A stretch of 64,000 nucleotides of DNA from Euptelea pleiosperma (taxonomy: Eukaryota > Streptophyta > Magnoliopsida > Ranunculales > Eupteleaceae). The DNA is taken from positions 24,373,913-24,437,912 of the forward strand of contig CM068547.1 of the NCBI GenBank assembly GCA_035048495.1, read 5' to 3'. Below the pieces are notes generated by a model. It did not search any database. It saw only the letters and a program-made list of their open reading frames with translations, and had not been told where the DNA came from. Positions 25,943-45,907 of this stretch are shown here, in pieces; the first letter of the stretch is position 1, and the number at the start of each line of letters is the position of its first letter. Made by a program: the position numbers and the translations under genes.

Positions 25943-28900
25943 ATGAGTAGTAGTAACCAGTTTATCTCTGTTTATCCCGAAGACCTCACGTTTCAGTGTA
26001 AGCAACCTCGTCTCTATCGTTAGTTTCTTTTCTCTGTTCCAATTTTATGCAAATTTTGCTTCCATTGCATGGATTTTGGTTATTCACCGAAGAGAGTAAG
26101 TTCAACTTGAGTTGTATGCATGGAATTATTCGTTGTCCTGTGCTAAGTGATCTGAATGCATATTGGTTATCTGGAAAGATCAGCTCCGATCCTTCATAAC
26201 ACGTGTGTCGAGGAGCATTTTGAATCTGCTGAGAGTGATAGAGGGGCTTCAAAAGCACATCCATTGATAGACCCTTTTTTTATTGTTAGCAAGCAGACAT
26301 ATTAGATGAAATCATAAACCTCAATAGCATGGAAGACCAGTTGAACGTGAAAATAAATTTTAAGAAACTCTTGCTTGATCTCTTTGCTGGTCTGTGGTGC
26401 TGCCTGACATCAATTTTTCTTTTCCAGAATTTCTTCTGTTCTTGTTTTGTAGTTGTTTGTTTTACTCTAGTGATCATTTAACTTAGACAGACACATGAGT
26501 CTGTTCCAGATACTTAGTTGCATGAGCAAGAGGGAAAACCAATATTTCTTACTTCCAAAATAATTGGGGAGCAAGGTGGGGAAACAGGTTGTATTTGGAG
26601 CAGGGGCTGATAGGGAGCACTATATGACAAATCAAACAGGTTTGTTTCCTATATAACAAGCTAAAAAAAATTGAACCTATTTATGTATATATTAATACAA
26701 GCTTAGGTTTTTTATTTTATCTAGATTCTACAAGCAACAGAACTACGATATTGGAAAGATTAGTGGTGTTGAAGGTGGATCTATTAAAGAAATAGTACCA
26801 CCATTTAATCAGTATTGATTGGGAGGAAGAGGTGGTTTTGAAGTGGATACAACATCTTAGGTAGAGGCTTTCTGCAATTAACGTCAGATATGGACACCAG
26901 GACATGGGATAACCTAACATCATGACATGTTCTTACAGTTAATTTGATTGTATAGCATAGAAGTTAGATTTATTTAAATCATCATTAGTACATGTAAGTG
27001 TAGACCATAAGATTATGTTAATTGGCAACTGGATATTTTTTAACCATACATTGGTTTATAAGAAATAGCTGAAAAAAATTTAAGAAAAAGATAAGCTAAA
27101 TGTGGTAGATTTAATATGAGCGATGATGGGATGTGCCGAACATGCTTGTTTGGAAAACTAGTTACTAACAAATCATATTGTTCTTGTTACTTGGGTATGC
27201 TCTCTTGCTTTTTTATGAAACTTGTTCTAGAGAAGTTCTTGTCGGTTCATGATCAATGACATTCCTGTGACCAGTTGAGCTGGAAAAACAATGCTATTGT
27301 GATCTCAAAGTAGCGAACACCACAGAACACCATGTTGCCTTCAAGGTACTACTTGCATTACACTATTGAACCATTTCTTCTATTTTTTATTGATAACCAG
27401 TTGGTTTGTGTTGGACTTGAATTTTGCCTATTGCATTTTTTACTAGGTCAAAACCACATCACCCAAGAAGTACTTTGTACGACCCAATACTGGTGTTATA
27501 CAACCTTGGGACTCATGTTTCATAACAGGTACCACTTTTTAGTTTGTCACAATCTTATGATAGAAAATTCAAGGTTCCTGTCAGATACACCATATGGATC
27601 GTTTTCCCATGTCTAGCCATACACATTGCCCATGTGCAGAGAAGTGACCCACCATTCATGGGTTTCAGTTAGGAGATCTCTAACACCAAAAATCAACCTG
27701 GTTGGATGACAATATCCATCCTTCTGATTAAACTTCTTGTGAGTGTTCTGCATATTTTTCTGACTGTCATAAGGTGGAAAATAAGATACAAGTATCTCAT
27801 CCAGTCATTTCTTGGTTTAAGAAATCTGTAAGTGGAACCCATTGAGTGCCTATGCACACGTACTATGTGTACCTTTCGGCTGTTGGTTAGTTGTCACTAT
27901 GGTCTTCTCTATGGGTATCATAATATTTCCTCGTCATGTGGATATGGTTTCTACTTATTTATATTGGTTTTGAACTTGTCTTTTGGCTATGAAGTCACCC
28001 TCCAAGCTCAACGAGAATATCCTCCTGATATGCAATGCAAAGATAAGTTTCTCCTGCAAAGTACAATAGTACCTTCGAATACTGACGTTGATGAGATCCC
28101 ACAAGATACTGTAAGATTGTTTTCATGGAGAATAATGTTTTCTCTTACTAGCAGAATGGCATCTTCTTTTCCCTTTAATTTCAAAAATAATGATATTATT
28201 ACATACAGTTCAACAGAGATGGTGAAAAAGTGATAGAGGAGTGCAAGCTTAAGGTTGTTTATGCATCTCCTGCGTCGGGTCATGGGAATTCAGAAGATGA
28301 TCAATTTTCTTCCAGGAGCTCCAAACGAAGTTTCGACACCAACTCTGTGAGATATTCAATTTAACTTCTTCTTTCGGTGTAGCTAAGCCCATATATGTTT
28401 GATGGATTGTAGAAGAAATATGTTTTACTTTCTGTCTTTTGATTCCTTGCTTACAGATTATCATGCTCTCTCTCTCTCTCTCTCTCTCTGGATCATTCCG
28501 ATGTTCGTAGAACAGTTTAAAAGTTGAAGAATTATGGACCGTTTATTTTTATCGTTAACTTAAAAACCACATTTGATGGGGTTAGAAATTTCAGAATGTG
28601 CTATTTTTTGTAGGGATGATCTATATGGCGAGGAGATCATCCTCACCAAAAATCAGCTATTGATTTATCTTCCACATGGGTACGCCAAAATTGTTCTCAA
28701 AAATGTTGTATGAAATTGTTGTCCCCCGATCCCGACACACACATATATATATACACACTGTGATCAATCCAAAGAGAAAGAAGTGTCTTAGTTTGTAGTC
28801 ATGTGGGCACTAGTGTCTTGTGTATTTTTCAAAGCCTTAGTGGATGAGGTGTATGCTTTGGGAGCAGTTTTGCATCTTTGATAAGCGTTGAAACATGTTT

Positions 28901-31900
28901 GGAAAGCCTTGAGGCATAACCATTTAATGCCTTTTAAAACAGAGCAACTTAAACTTATTGCATTTGTTATAATTTTTCCTGTGCCTTGGTCGAGTTGTAG
29001 GTTCTCAACCAAGTTGGCAGCCACTTGTAGTTTTCCATGTTGCCTGAGTTGCACCCAGAAACCAAGTTTTTCAATCCTTGGTGAAGGGATCTACTTCCAG
29101 AATGGTGCGGTTCCTTTGGATATCAGTTCATCTACAGTTTTTATGTTTGATTCCTTTTGTCAGTCTTGGTGTATTTCCCTTATATTTGATTTGTTATGAC
29201 CCCGTTCTCCACACACTGAAGGGAATGTACATTTCTACCTTGTGGAATAACGAGGATGCAATAAAAAGCTGTTGGGCGTCCTAAGGAGTGGTTTTGCACT
29301 TATTTGCCTCTGCCGAATTATCTGAAACTTGTGATTGTATAGTTGAGTTATATAATGGATTTGATGTCAATATGTTAATTTTCACTGAGGAGATATATTC
29401 AATATTAGAAGTTTATTTTTGGTTTTTTTCCTTTGACGAATTGTGACTTCACGGATAAAAAGTGAGGACATTACCGGATTAATATTTAAGTTGCATATTA
29501 ATGTGGTGCCTGCAAGTTTGCATTTAACCTTGCCCAATTTTCTTAGTTTCTGGATGCTTAGTTATTAGAAACAGTTTTGATAGTTGTTTGACCATCTGTT
29601 AAGCATAATTTGTGGGCATATTGGAAGAAGTTTGACATTAAATGCACCTTGTTTATGGTATCCTTGTTAAGAGGATGTACTATCCTGATCTTTTCTTTTA
29701 TTTCATTTTTGCTTGTAGATTCATGCAGTGCAGTCTCTGAAGGAGGAAAGAGATGTAGCTGTTCAACAATTTCAGCAATTACAACAGGAACTGGTACACA
29801 TACATCATATTTTATATGCACTTCATTTTGTTTTTTATTTTGGTCTCACAGTTTTGACAAATATAAAGTACCTTATAGGGGCTTGACAGCTGCAATATTT
29901 ATTGATTAATAATAACATGAATGGATTGTCCGTCAAAAAGCATTCTGGTTATCTTTAGATTCTAAACGTCTGGAAATAAATATAATAGCCACCTTAGCTG
30001 GTGTAGGCTGCCGACCTGCAATACAATTTCTTAGAGTGAGAAACTTGACAAATCAACTTTAAGACTTGCGTAGTCAATTCACTTGGCTAGGACTCAAGTG
30101 GAGTAATCTTTTCTACACTCAGTTTGCATACATTTACTTTCATAATATTCGTAATGCCTTATCCCAGCTACATGGAGTCGGCAACATAAATCCTGTTTGG
30201 CTATCTCGTCTATCTAGAGTTATATCCTCTACTGAGGTCTTCATCTTCAAATTCCTTCTTATTACCACAGTACACATAATCTTCATCGTTACTCTTGCCT
30301 TTCTAGAGCCTTCGACGTACATGAAAGCATTCATTCTCACTTGTGCTGCCATTGGTCTTCGTGCATATGCATACTTTTATGCATACGTAGAGGTGAAAAT
30401 CTAAGACCTCGGTTTATACACCATAGATAGTAGGGGGTGTTAAAGTGACCAAGTATCACTGTCCAATTTTTCTCGCAGCGGTTCGGACTGTGTGGCGCTC
30501 CAATCTCGCCTAGACTGAAGTCAACCTTAACCAATCAGAGTATAGGGTTGGCGCGGCCCGGTAATGGCTTGGTCATGGCCCATGACAACAGGGCCGTCTC
30601 AATACAAGTTGAGGTCTAAGGTGAAAACCCTAATTGAGGCCTATTTTTAACATATTGAAGTAAATTCAAATTTGTAGTCATTTTTCTCTCAAATCTCAAT
30701 AATACAAAAAAATAAAAAATAAATAAATAAATAAATTACATCAGCCAGAGGCTCCCGAAATCCCATGTTTCTAGCCCTTTTTTCTTTTAAGTCCCAATAA
30801 AACCCAAAAAAAACACGTCAACCAAAGGCCCCTAGTAGACTGGACACGTGAAGTTTAAATAAAAATTGTGTTTATAAAATGGTAATTTATTGCTTAAAAA
30901 ATCTATTTTATAAGGGTATTATAGGAATTTTAAAATATAAGTATCAGTATTATTTTTTAATAAAAATATTTAGTATTGGATATCATCGAAAAAATCTCGG
31001 CGAGAGCTTTCTAATGGATCCATTGCACTGTGAATGAAATTAGGAATTGAAAGCATAGTGTCACAAAAATCTGCAATTTTTAAAAGAATTTGCCAAAAAT
31101 CTCCGATTTTTCGAATTCACGAATCAATCGTCGATTAATCAGCAAAATCTCTGATTAATCAAAAAACTCAACATCCGATTAATCGGCTCCGAGACCCATT
31201 TTTTTCCCGTCTGATTTCAATTTTGCAGATTTTGAAATTTTATTATGAATGACAAATCATGCTCATGAGTTATGACTTATGACTTATTATTATGGAATTG
31301 AGAGAAAAAAGAGTTAGAAAGTAGAAACGTAGGATTTAGGGGCCTTTGGCTGATTTTTTTTTTGGTTATTATTTAAGACTTCCGTTGAAAAAAGGGGCTA
31401 GATAGTAGAAAAATGGGATTTGGGGGGCCTTAGGCGATTGTCTCAACTGCCTAATGGTTGAGCCGGCCCTGAAAGTGACATAACATGTGAGGTACATGCA
31501 AGGGAATGGGACCCACCCTTTGATGGCGCCACCTAGGAGATCTATGCTAAATTGACCTGTTCAGACGATCGTAAAAAGTCTGATTTCTCACCTACAAAAA
31601 TTTGTTGAATCGTCCTAAAATGAAGTCTATCTATTTGATGGATACGATTATTTAAATGGGTCGATTCCTGGTACCGAAGTTCTTCTTTGTGGAACCGATT
31701 TTACAATTGGTCTTATCCCCTTTGCATGTAGGCCACAACACAGCAATGAAATGAATCAAGCATCTATACAGTCTCATAACACTTGAATCTTAAATAATGT
31801 GGAGATATAAGTACATATTCGAACTCGGCGCTGGATTTGATACACTCCCACCAACATTGACAGTCCTAACCTGTTTTCTTTTCATTTATTTTGTTTCTTT

Positions 31901-32046
31901 TCTTCTGTTAGGAGATGCTGAAGAGACGAAGAAATCGGAAAAGTGATCCAGGCTTCTCCTTGACATTTGCTGCCTTTGTGGGACTCATTGGTATTATGGT
32001 TGGTTTCCTCTTAAACCTAGCATTGTCTGCACCGTCTACCGAGTAA
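25943..32046 (+). CDS. VAP27-like vesicle-associated membrane protein-associated protein
   Basis: Seven exons: 25943-25997, 27275-27345, 27447-27528, 27995-28110, 28209-28346, 29719-29793, 31912-32046. All junctions are GT-AG and the frame is kept, giving 672 coding bases and 223 residues. Residues about 6-127 form an MSP domain, starting FISVYPEDLTFQFELEKQCY, with VKTTSPKKYFVRPNTG, where family members bind FFAT motifs of partner proteins. A short coiled coil (155-184) precedes a basic stretch (KRRRNRK) and a C-terminal membrane anchor (about 198-217). VAP27 proteins sit in the ER membrane and link it to plasma membrane, endosomes and cytoskeleton. Start: first Met, matching the usual family N-terminus. 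The exact paralogue is not determinable. Intron 6 holds a hAT-like element. Confidence 0.95.
28466..28489. repeat. (CT)n microsatellite in VAP intron 5
   Basis: A run of about 12 CT units within the intron 28347-29718. Confidence 0.95.
30589..31471. mobile_element. hAT-like non-autonomous element in VAP intron 6
   Basis: The ends CAGGGCCGTCTCAA and, reversed, CAGGGCCGGCTCAA form a 14-bp inverted repeat with one mismatch, as in plant hAT elements. The interior has no gene but carries longer internal inverted segments (ggcccc/tttctagccc blocks around 30750-30830 and 31330-31420). An 8-bp target duplication is not recognisable in the flanks, so the ends have decayed or the element is old. Confidence 0.72.
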
Positions 32047-32790
32047 CTTGACACTCTTCAAAACCTCAAGAGATATAATTTCTTGTCCATCACATGTAAT
32101 TTCTGATGCTATTTCGAGTGGAAATTTGTTTACTGGCCTGTTTGTTATATATATGGTCTGCACTGCAAAATGTTTCTCTTCAACAGTTGGTTCACCATTT
32201 ACCAGAACAAACGGCTTTTCAATTTTGAGAGTTACTACTGGACAAGGTGATGTATCTTTTTTTTTTCTTGATAGGTTAATATTTATTATTCCTCCCAGAT
32301 CCCCTTAAGAACGGGAATGAACCCAGGTCTTTGGGATTTACCCCGCAAAGACTCGATCCCAGGTCTGGGGGTGCAACCCCACACAGCCTGACTAACTTAG
32401 TTGTTGGATCTAACCATCATCTACTTGAAAATATTCCCTGCTCTGCCTAATGAAGAGATTATAGGTGTGCATATATAGGGACAGGATCATCTGATCAATT
32501 TAGGGACTTGAGCTGTCAAAGAAATGAGAGTTCATATTCGATGTATTGTGAAAATGGGACACAAACCGTTTGCGGGGTTCTTTTCAACTTTGTCGTAACA
32601 TCTGCAACGTTGAGAAATGAGATATATTTTCAGCAACAGGCTAAAATCCAGAAAGCTACAACAGTTTGCAACCCTTTTGATTGCGACGGAGATATTCAGG
32701 CCAAATTAATTAAAATTAGTAGAAGATTGCAATGATCAGTTATTCATTCCACGCCAATTGTTAGTGTTACTGTAGAACAAAATAATAACT
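32047..32790 (+). other. VAP 3' region with possible SINE-like fragment
   Basis: The 3' untranslated region follows the stop at 32046. Around 32290-32400, on the minus strand, is a stretch with GACCTGGGTTCATTCC, which resembles a tRNA-type B box, and CACCCCCAGACCTGGGATCGAG. This could be an old SINE; an A box is not clear. No other gene. The transcript end is unknown. Confidence 0.35.
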
Positions 32791-33230
32791 ATTTGGTTGT
32801 GGGGTGTAAATGGATAGTAAAAAATTTGAGTCAGAATTTGAATCTATATTCGAATAATCAGATGTTATATGAAAATGTTGGATAATTTTTTATATTCCAT
32901 AATATCTGATCCAATATGTTAGAAATATAATTATTATAATAAATGAATAATTATTTTTTATTAGACTATTATATTTATTATATATATAAATATAGTAATT
33001 ATATTTTATATATATATTCTATATATCCAATTTACTTATCATATGAATCGGATATTATCAGATTTTCAATAAGTTAATCGGATTTGACTCGGATATTCTT
33101 TTATTTTTTTAATTAGTTGAAAAAAATATATTTATAAGGAGATTGAGAAGATCTCGAATAATACAAAAAGCAAAAATCACCAGAAAATAAAGAAAAATGA
33201 CTTTTACAACTTACTACTTTCTCCCCATAA
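32791..33230. other. AT-rich stretch, no feature seen
   Basis: Very AT-rich sequence with ATATTTAT-type simple repeats. Nothing coding or structured beyond low complexity was found. Confidence 0.5.
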
Positions 33231-33233
33231 TTA

Positions 33234-33522
33234 GGGGGGCGTTTGGGAACAAGAAGTTAAAAAAACTCCTACTTGTAGTAGAAGTTGCTAGTTGATTTTT
33301 TACCTCTAGAAAGTCAGAGAAATTAAAAGTGCCCAGGAGATGTTCTAATTTGAGAAGTAATTTCACTTAGAAGTTAAATTAAAAGCTAATAAATTTAGCT
33401 TCAGTTTAAGTTATTTTTTAACTTTTCAAAAGTTCATGAAACACATCCAAACTAATGTTTTTAACTTTTTGGGTTAGAAAAGTCAATAAGTTAACTTTTT
33501 TTTTGTGTGTTGCAAACGTCCC
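33234..33522. mobile_element. Harbinger-like MITE
   Basis: The left end GGGGGGCGTTTGGGAAC and the reversed right end GGGACGTTTGCAACAC are similar. The interior contains inverted AGTTAAAAAA/AACTTTTTT blocks (AAGAAGTT, AACTTTT). Size and the G-rich GTTTGG ends suit PIF/Harbinger-type MITEs. The target duplication is not clear. A related end (CCCAAATGCCCC) occurs in a CDC7 intron near 41810. Confidence 0.5.
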
Positions 33523-33668
33523 ATCAAAGTTGAACACCATGTCTACGAAAAAGGTATCTCTCATCTTCGGAAGAACACACCCCCAACTGAACAAGAAAGC
33601 CTTGATGCTCAATAGTGTCTCGAAGGGAGCATTGCTTGTTTCTGAAGACTCCTATTTCTCTCTGTTCA

Positions 33669-34016
33669 TAGACTCCAAATGATCAAATATGGCACCGTCC
33701 TCGTCCGAAGGACTTTCCCCCTCAGAGCTCCATAAATCTGTGGCCACCCACCCAATAAATCACCAGTAGACTCCAGCAATGTCCAAAGAAGCTTCATAGA
33801 CTCCAAATGATCAGATATAGCACCGTCCTCTGAAGGACTTTCCCCCTCCGAGCTCCATAAATCTGTGGCCACCCACCCAATAAATCACCAATAGACTCCA
33901 GCAATGTCCAAAGAAGCTTCATAGACTCCACATGATCAGATATAGCACCGTCCTCCGAAGGACTCCCCCTCCGAGCTCCATAAATCTGTGGCCACCCACC
34001 CAATAAATCACCATCC
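33669..34016. repeat. Tandem repeat, about 2.8 copies of a 125-128 bp unit
   Basis: The unit starts GACTCCAAATGATCA and runs through GCACCGTCCTC, CCTCAGAGCTCCATAAATC and CCACCCACCCAATAAATCACC. Copies begin at 33669, 33799 and 33924, nearly identical. The long antisense open frames here come from the repeat and show no domain. Confidence 0.93.
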
Positions 34017-34279
34017 GATAGGCAAAATCACAGTGTATAAGAATCAAATATTCTTATATTCGATTAAAAAAGCATCCGTCTTAATTGTGCACCTTTCATC
34101 AATCTAGACCGTCAAAATCAATGATCCATTTGCCTCTCGTCATTTTAATTTATGTCATAAAGTGGTAACGAGATTGACGTTCTAGATTGATGAACGTGTC
34201 TACATTGTGTGAGCTATAAAACCATAATGATTCCATTGTAAGTACATATTGGCTCTTGATCGTACTTTAAGAACAATAG

Positions 34280-34837
34280 GGGTGTGTTTGGTAGCATGTC
34301 CTGGCGCGCGTCTTGGTCGAAGGTGCGCGTCTTGATCAATAACAAGTGTTTGGGTCACACCAAGGCGCGCACCTTCGAAGACACAGTGGACCTTGAAGAC
34401 GCGCGAAAGTGAACCTTTGGAGGTTCACCCCTCCCCCCCTTGAGCTTTCAAATACGCACCAATGTGTGCATTCAAGGTTCACCTTCCACCCCCAACGGGC
34501 TTAGCCCACCTAATGTATGGCCCACTTGACATATAGCATATGTATGATATATCAACACACCTCTATTATGTGGGACCCACATATGATCCATCAACTTCCG
34601 TTCTTATGTGGGGCCCACATGATTTATTGACCCCGTTAACATGTGGGCCTCACATGATCTATCAACTCTAGTTATTATGTGTGGCCTACTCTAGTTATGT
34701 TGGGCCCACATGATTTATCATCATTTATTCTTATGTGGCGCCTACTCTGGTTTGTAGAACCAAACGTCAATCTTTACCTTTAAAGGTATGCACCTTGAAG
34801 ACAGAGACTTTCAAAACGCACGCTACCAAACACAGCC
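34280..34837. mobile_element. MITE with GGGTGTGTTTGGTAGC ends
   Basis: The left end GGGTGTGTTTGGTAGC and the reversed right end GGCTGTGTTTGGTAGC form a 16-bp inverted repeat with one mismatch. Both sides carry TAG (34277-34279 and 34838-34840), a 3-bp target duplication. The interior has repeats of ATGTGGG(C/A)CCCACATGAT type. Ends and a 3-bp duplication fit PIF/Harbinger, although TAG is not the usual TTA/TAA. Confidence 0.78.
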
Positions 34838-34890
34838 TAGTAGACCTATCTTTATGAAAATTTTAGCCTGAGGGAATTTTTCCTGTGGAG

Positions 34891-35226
34891 CTGTGGGAAG
34901 CATAAAAATGTGCCACGTGGCATACTCTTGGGTCCCACTGATCAATGAATGATTGGCCATTTGGTCCACCCTCAATGAACCTACACACCAAATATTAGCC
35001 TGATTGGTGAATATATATATGTTATATACATTGGATTGGAGCAAATTTCATGGGGTGATTTTTGACGGTCGTAGTTGAGTAATGTTTTTGGGCTCTCAGA
35101 TCAAATGGCTAAATATCAGCAATCAGGCTGATTTTTGGTGTAGGTCCATCAGGGGATAACCAATCATTCTTGGGTTAATGACCCCAAAAAAGAGAGCCAC
35201 TTGGAATATTTTTATGCTTCCCACAG
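34891..35226. repeat. Foldback element
   Basis: CTGTGGGAAGCATAAAAAT at the left is exactly complementary to ATTTTTATGCTTCCCACAG at the right. The arms continue with GCCACGTGGCATACTC-like and TGAATGATTGGCC-like blocks. It is the same family style as the copy at 36386. Confidence 0.88.
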
Positions 35227-35337
35227 CGCCACCGACTAAGTTTTCTCCTCATTTTTATTCAGTTTAGAGATTTTCTTTACTAGTGGGAGCTGAGGTAGCA
35301 GGCCCAAAGGAGCGCATGTCTGACCACCTCAGCACCC

Positions 35338-35362
<25 letters not shown>
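35338..35362. repeat. (CT)n microsatellite
   Basis: A run of about 12 CT units between two transposon remnants. Confidence 0.95.
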
Positions 35363-35368
<6 letters not shown>

Positions 35369-35417
35369 TCAATGGCTGCAATAGGTAAGAAAAACTAAAA
35401 AGTAAGGCACAGTGTAG

Positions 35418-35800
35418 ACCATGGTTTTAAAAACGGCCGTTTAAACGGTTTTAACGGCCGTTAAAATCGTTTAAACAACCGTTAATTTTTAAAATTTTGT
35501 GAAAAAAACGGCCGATAAAACCGTTTAATTCCGTTAAAATCCGTTAAAATCTGTTAAATTCCGTTTTTTTGTTTTTTTTGCAACTTTCAAAATTTGAATT
35601 TCAGCGCCACTTTTCTGTTTTTTTCCGTTAAAATCGTTAAACCGTTAAAATCCGTTTAATTCCGCTTAATTCTATTTTTTCCCTTTTTTTCCATTTTTGC
35701 CCCTGACCGTTTCAATCCGTTTTAACGGCCGTTTAAACAGTTTAAACGGTAACGCCCCCAGTCCGTTTAACCGTTAAAACGGCCTCCTTTAAACCTTAGT
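35418..35800. repeat. ACGGCCGTTTAAACGG low-complexity repeat
   Basis: The stretch starts ACCATGGTTTTAAAAACGG. It consists of variants of ACGGCCGTTTAAAC and CCGTTAAAATC on both strands, so it is partly self-complementary. No coding. The ACCATGGTTT start recurs at about 35837 and, reversed, at about 56084-56095. Confidence 0.75.
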
Positions 35801-35836
35801 GTAGACTACATCTCCACCCAATTGGGCCTATTCCAG

Positions 35837-36058
35837 ACCATGGTTTGAAGTCTCGGGATTGGTGGGTGCCGATCCGGATCGGTCCGATCCAACACTGTCT
35901 CGGCCGTCTCGCTCGAGACGATGTGAAGGTTCTTCATGGAACAGTCCATCTTGGGTGATACGATCCCGAAATGAAATGGATTTGTGGGCGTTGATCCCAA
36001 TCCGGATGACCCGATCCAAAAAGGGATCGACCATGATCCAGACGGTCCCCTCCCAGAA
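35837..36058. repeat. GATCCGGATCGGTCC-rich repeat
   Basis: It begins ACCATGGTTTGAAGTCTCGG and contains short palindromic words such as GATCCGGATC and GTCTCG/CGAGAC. The overlapping long frames on both strands are by-products of its GC-rich self-complementary make-up. Confidence 0.55.
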
Positions 36059-36290
36059 TGCTACGTAACACACACTTTTTGGGCCCACTGATCCCATGGA
36101 TCTTTGGTCTACCTCTTGTTGGATCCACACACCAAAAATCAGCCTGATTGTTGGTTTCCAGCCATTGTTTTGAGCACTTCTCATCGGGGTGATTCTAGCC
36201 GTTGCAGTTAAGCATTTTTTATTGTGGGCCAAACCCCAAACATCCATTGGTCAGTGGGCCTGAAGGATTGTGTCACGTGCCATGGGAAGC
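36059..36290. repeat. Foldback element, short copy
   Basis: TGGGCCCACTGATCCCATGGAT at left pairs imperfectly with CATCCATTGGTCAGTGGGCC at right (about 36080 and 36240-36260). The middle holds ATCAGCCTGATTG. Same core words as the other copies. Confidence 0.65.
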
Positions 36291-36385
36291 ATCAAGACAG
36301 CAATTTTGACATAAAAAACTTTTCCCTGTGACTCTATGGGTTTGCCACGTCAGCACTCCCTGAGTAAATAAATTCCCGTGCTACA

Positions 36386-36803
36386 ATGAGGGAGTAAACC
36401 TTTGCTCACTGCATGATGCGAGCGAAGCCGATCACACCACACAGTACGAGCCACGTGGCATAATCTTAGTGGGCGATGACCGTATGGATGTTTGGAAAAA
36501 CACTAGGTGGACCTACAAAGCAAAAGTAAACCTGATCAATGATTTTTAAGCATTGGATTGAAGTTATTTTCATGGTTTTATGTTAACCGTAGGAATTTGA
36601 GCATTATTGAGCATTATTTGGGAGCAAAGATCCAAAGGTTATAAATCACTAATCAGGCTGATTTTTGGTTTTCAGGTCCACCAAGGGACTGGACAAACAT
36701 CCATACGGTCAGCGTCCTCTAAGAGTGTTCCACGTGGCTCATACTGTGTGCAGTGATCGGCTTCGCTCGCATCATGCAGTGAGCAAAGGTTTACTCACTG
36801 AGG
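36386..36803. repeat. Foldback element next to the CDC7 promoter
   Basis: The arms contain 43 identical complementary bases, from GAGTAAACCTTTGCTCACTG (36392 on) through GCGAGCGAAGCCGATCA. The right arm is 36757-36799. The homology then continues imperfectly (ACGTGGCATAATCTTAG / CTAAGAGTGTTCCACGTGG, CCGTATGGATGTTTGG) to a short spacer. Its right end lies about 100 bp before the E2F-type site. Confidence 0.9.
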
Positions 36804-36912
36804 ATTTCTGAAGTGCCACTCCAGAACTTGCAGTCATACAAGGGTATCTTCGTAATTTAACGCCATTTCGAAAATATTCGCGTTATCCAATAAGTTTCAA
36901 CCCCTTGAAAAT

Positions 36913-36921
36913 GGCGGGAAA
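36913..36921 (-). promoter_or_regulatory. E2F-type site upstream of CDC7
   Basis: GGCGGGAAA, i.e. TTTCCCGCC on the other strand, matches the E2F consensus TTTSSCGC plus C. It lies 418 bases before the CDC7 ATG. E2F/DP controls plant S-phase genes, so the placement fits a replication kinase. The match is short, and functional use is inferred. Confidence 0.6.
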
Positions 36922-37009
36922 CTCCGCACGTGTTAATTCTCAAAACCCACACGAGTCGAATTCGCGCCTCTTCTCGTGTCACTCCGAATGCTTATTTTCT
37001 CTGGAAAAA

Positions 37010-37018
<9 letters not shown>

Positions 37019-37049
<31 letters not shown>
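37019..37049. repeat. (CT)n run in the CDC7 leader/promoter
   Basis: About 15 CT units. Pyrimidine tracts like this are common near plant transcription starts. Confidence 0.9.
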
Positions 37050-37051
<2 letters not shown>

Positions 37052-37226
37052 GCAGATAGTTCTCCTGAATCGAATGCGCAAGAATTTTCCATAAATCTCT
37101 CAAACACATTTCGAGATCGTCAGCTTCATCAGGTAAATCTATCTGCAACATTTCTGAAAGCCCTAATCTTTAGTCTTTAATTGATAAAAACCCTAATTTT
37201 GCCCCCTTCTACCGAAGCAGATATCA

Positions 37227-37290
37227 ATGGATCTCGATAGACGGATTGAAATCGAGAAACCCTAATTTTATGGAGGAATCAAGATCTTAG
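37227..37290 (+). promoter_or_regulatory. Two short upstream ORFs in the CDC7 leader
   Basis: uORF 1 is 37227-37265 (ATGGATCTCGATAGACGG..., 12 residues MDLDRRIEIEKP). uORF 2 is 37270-37290 (MEESRS). Both end upstream of the main ATG at 37339 and do not overlap it. They would be in the mRNA if transcription starts upstream of 37227. A leader intron between about 37135 and 37220 (GGTAAATCT ... CCGAAGCAG) is also possible. Confidence 0.5.
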
Positions 37291-37338
37291 CTTTGAGTTT
37301 ATCGTTGTATCAGTGAAAGTAATTCCATTTAGGACGCC

Positions 37339-45907
<8,569 letters not shown>

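Noticed and set aside
32290..32400. tRNA gene on the minus strand
   Set aside because: Only a B-box-like word is visible; no cloverleaf with acceptor stem or anticodon arm could be drawn. At most an old SINE.
33666..34003. Overlapping antisense open frames with repeated WPQIYGA-like residues
   Set aside because: They lie entirely in the 125-128 bp tandem repeat, and the repeated peptide mirrors the DNA repeat. No start context, splice sites or domain.
35828..36247. 139-codon antisense open frame
   Set aside because: It overlaps a GC-rich self-complementary repeat and a foldback element, with open frames on both strands. No recognised domain.
36905..37180. 91-codon open frame upstream of CDC7
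   Set aside because: It runs through the (CT)n tract as a serine/leucine repeat and has no homology I recognise. Better read as promoter and leader; it may act only as an upstream ORF.
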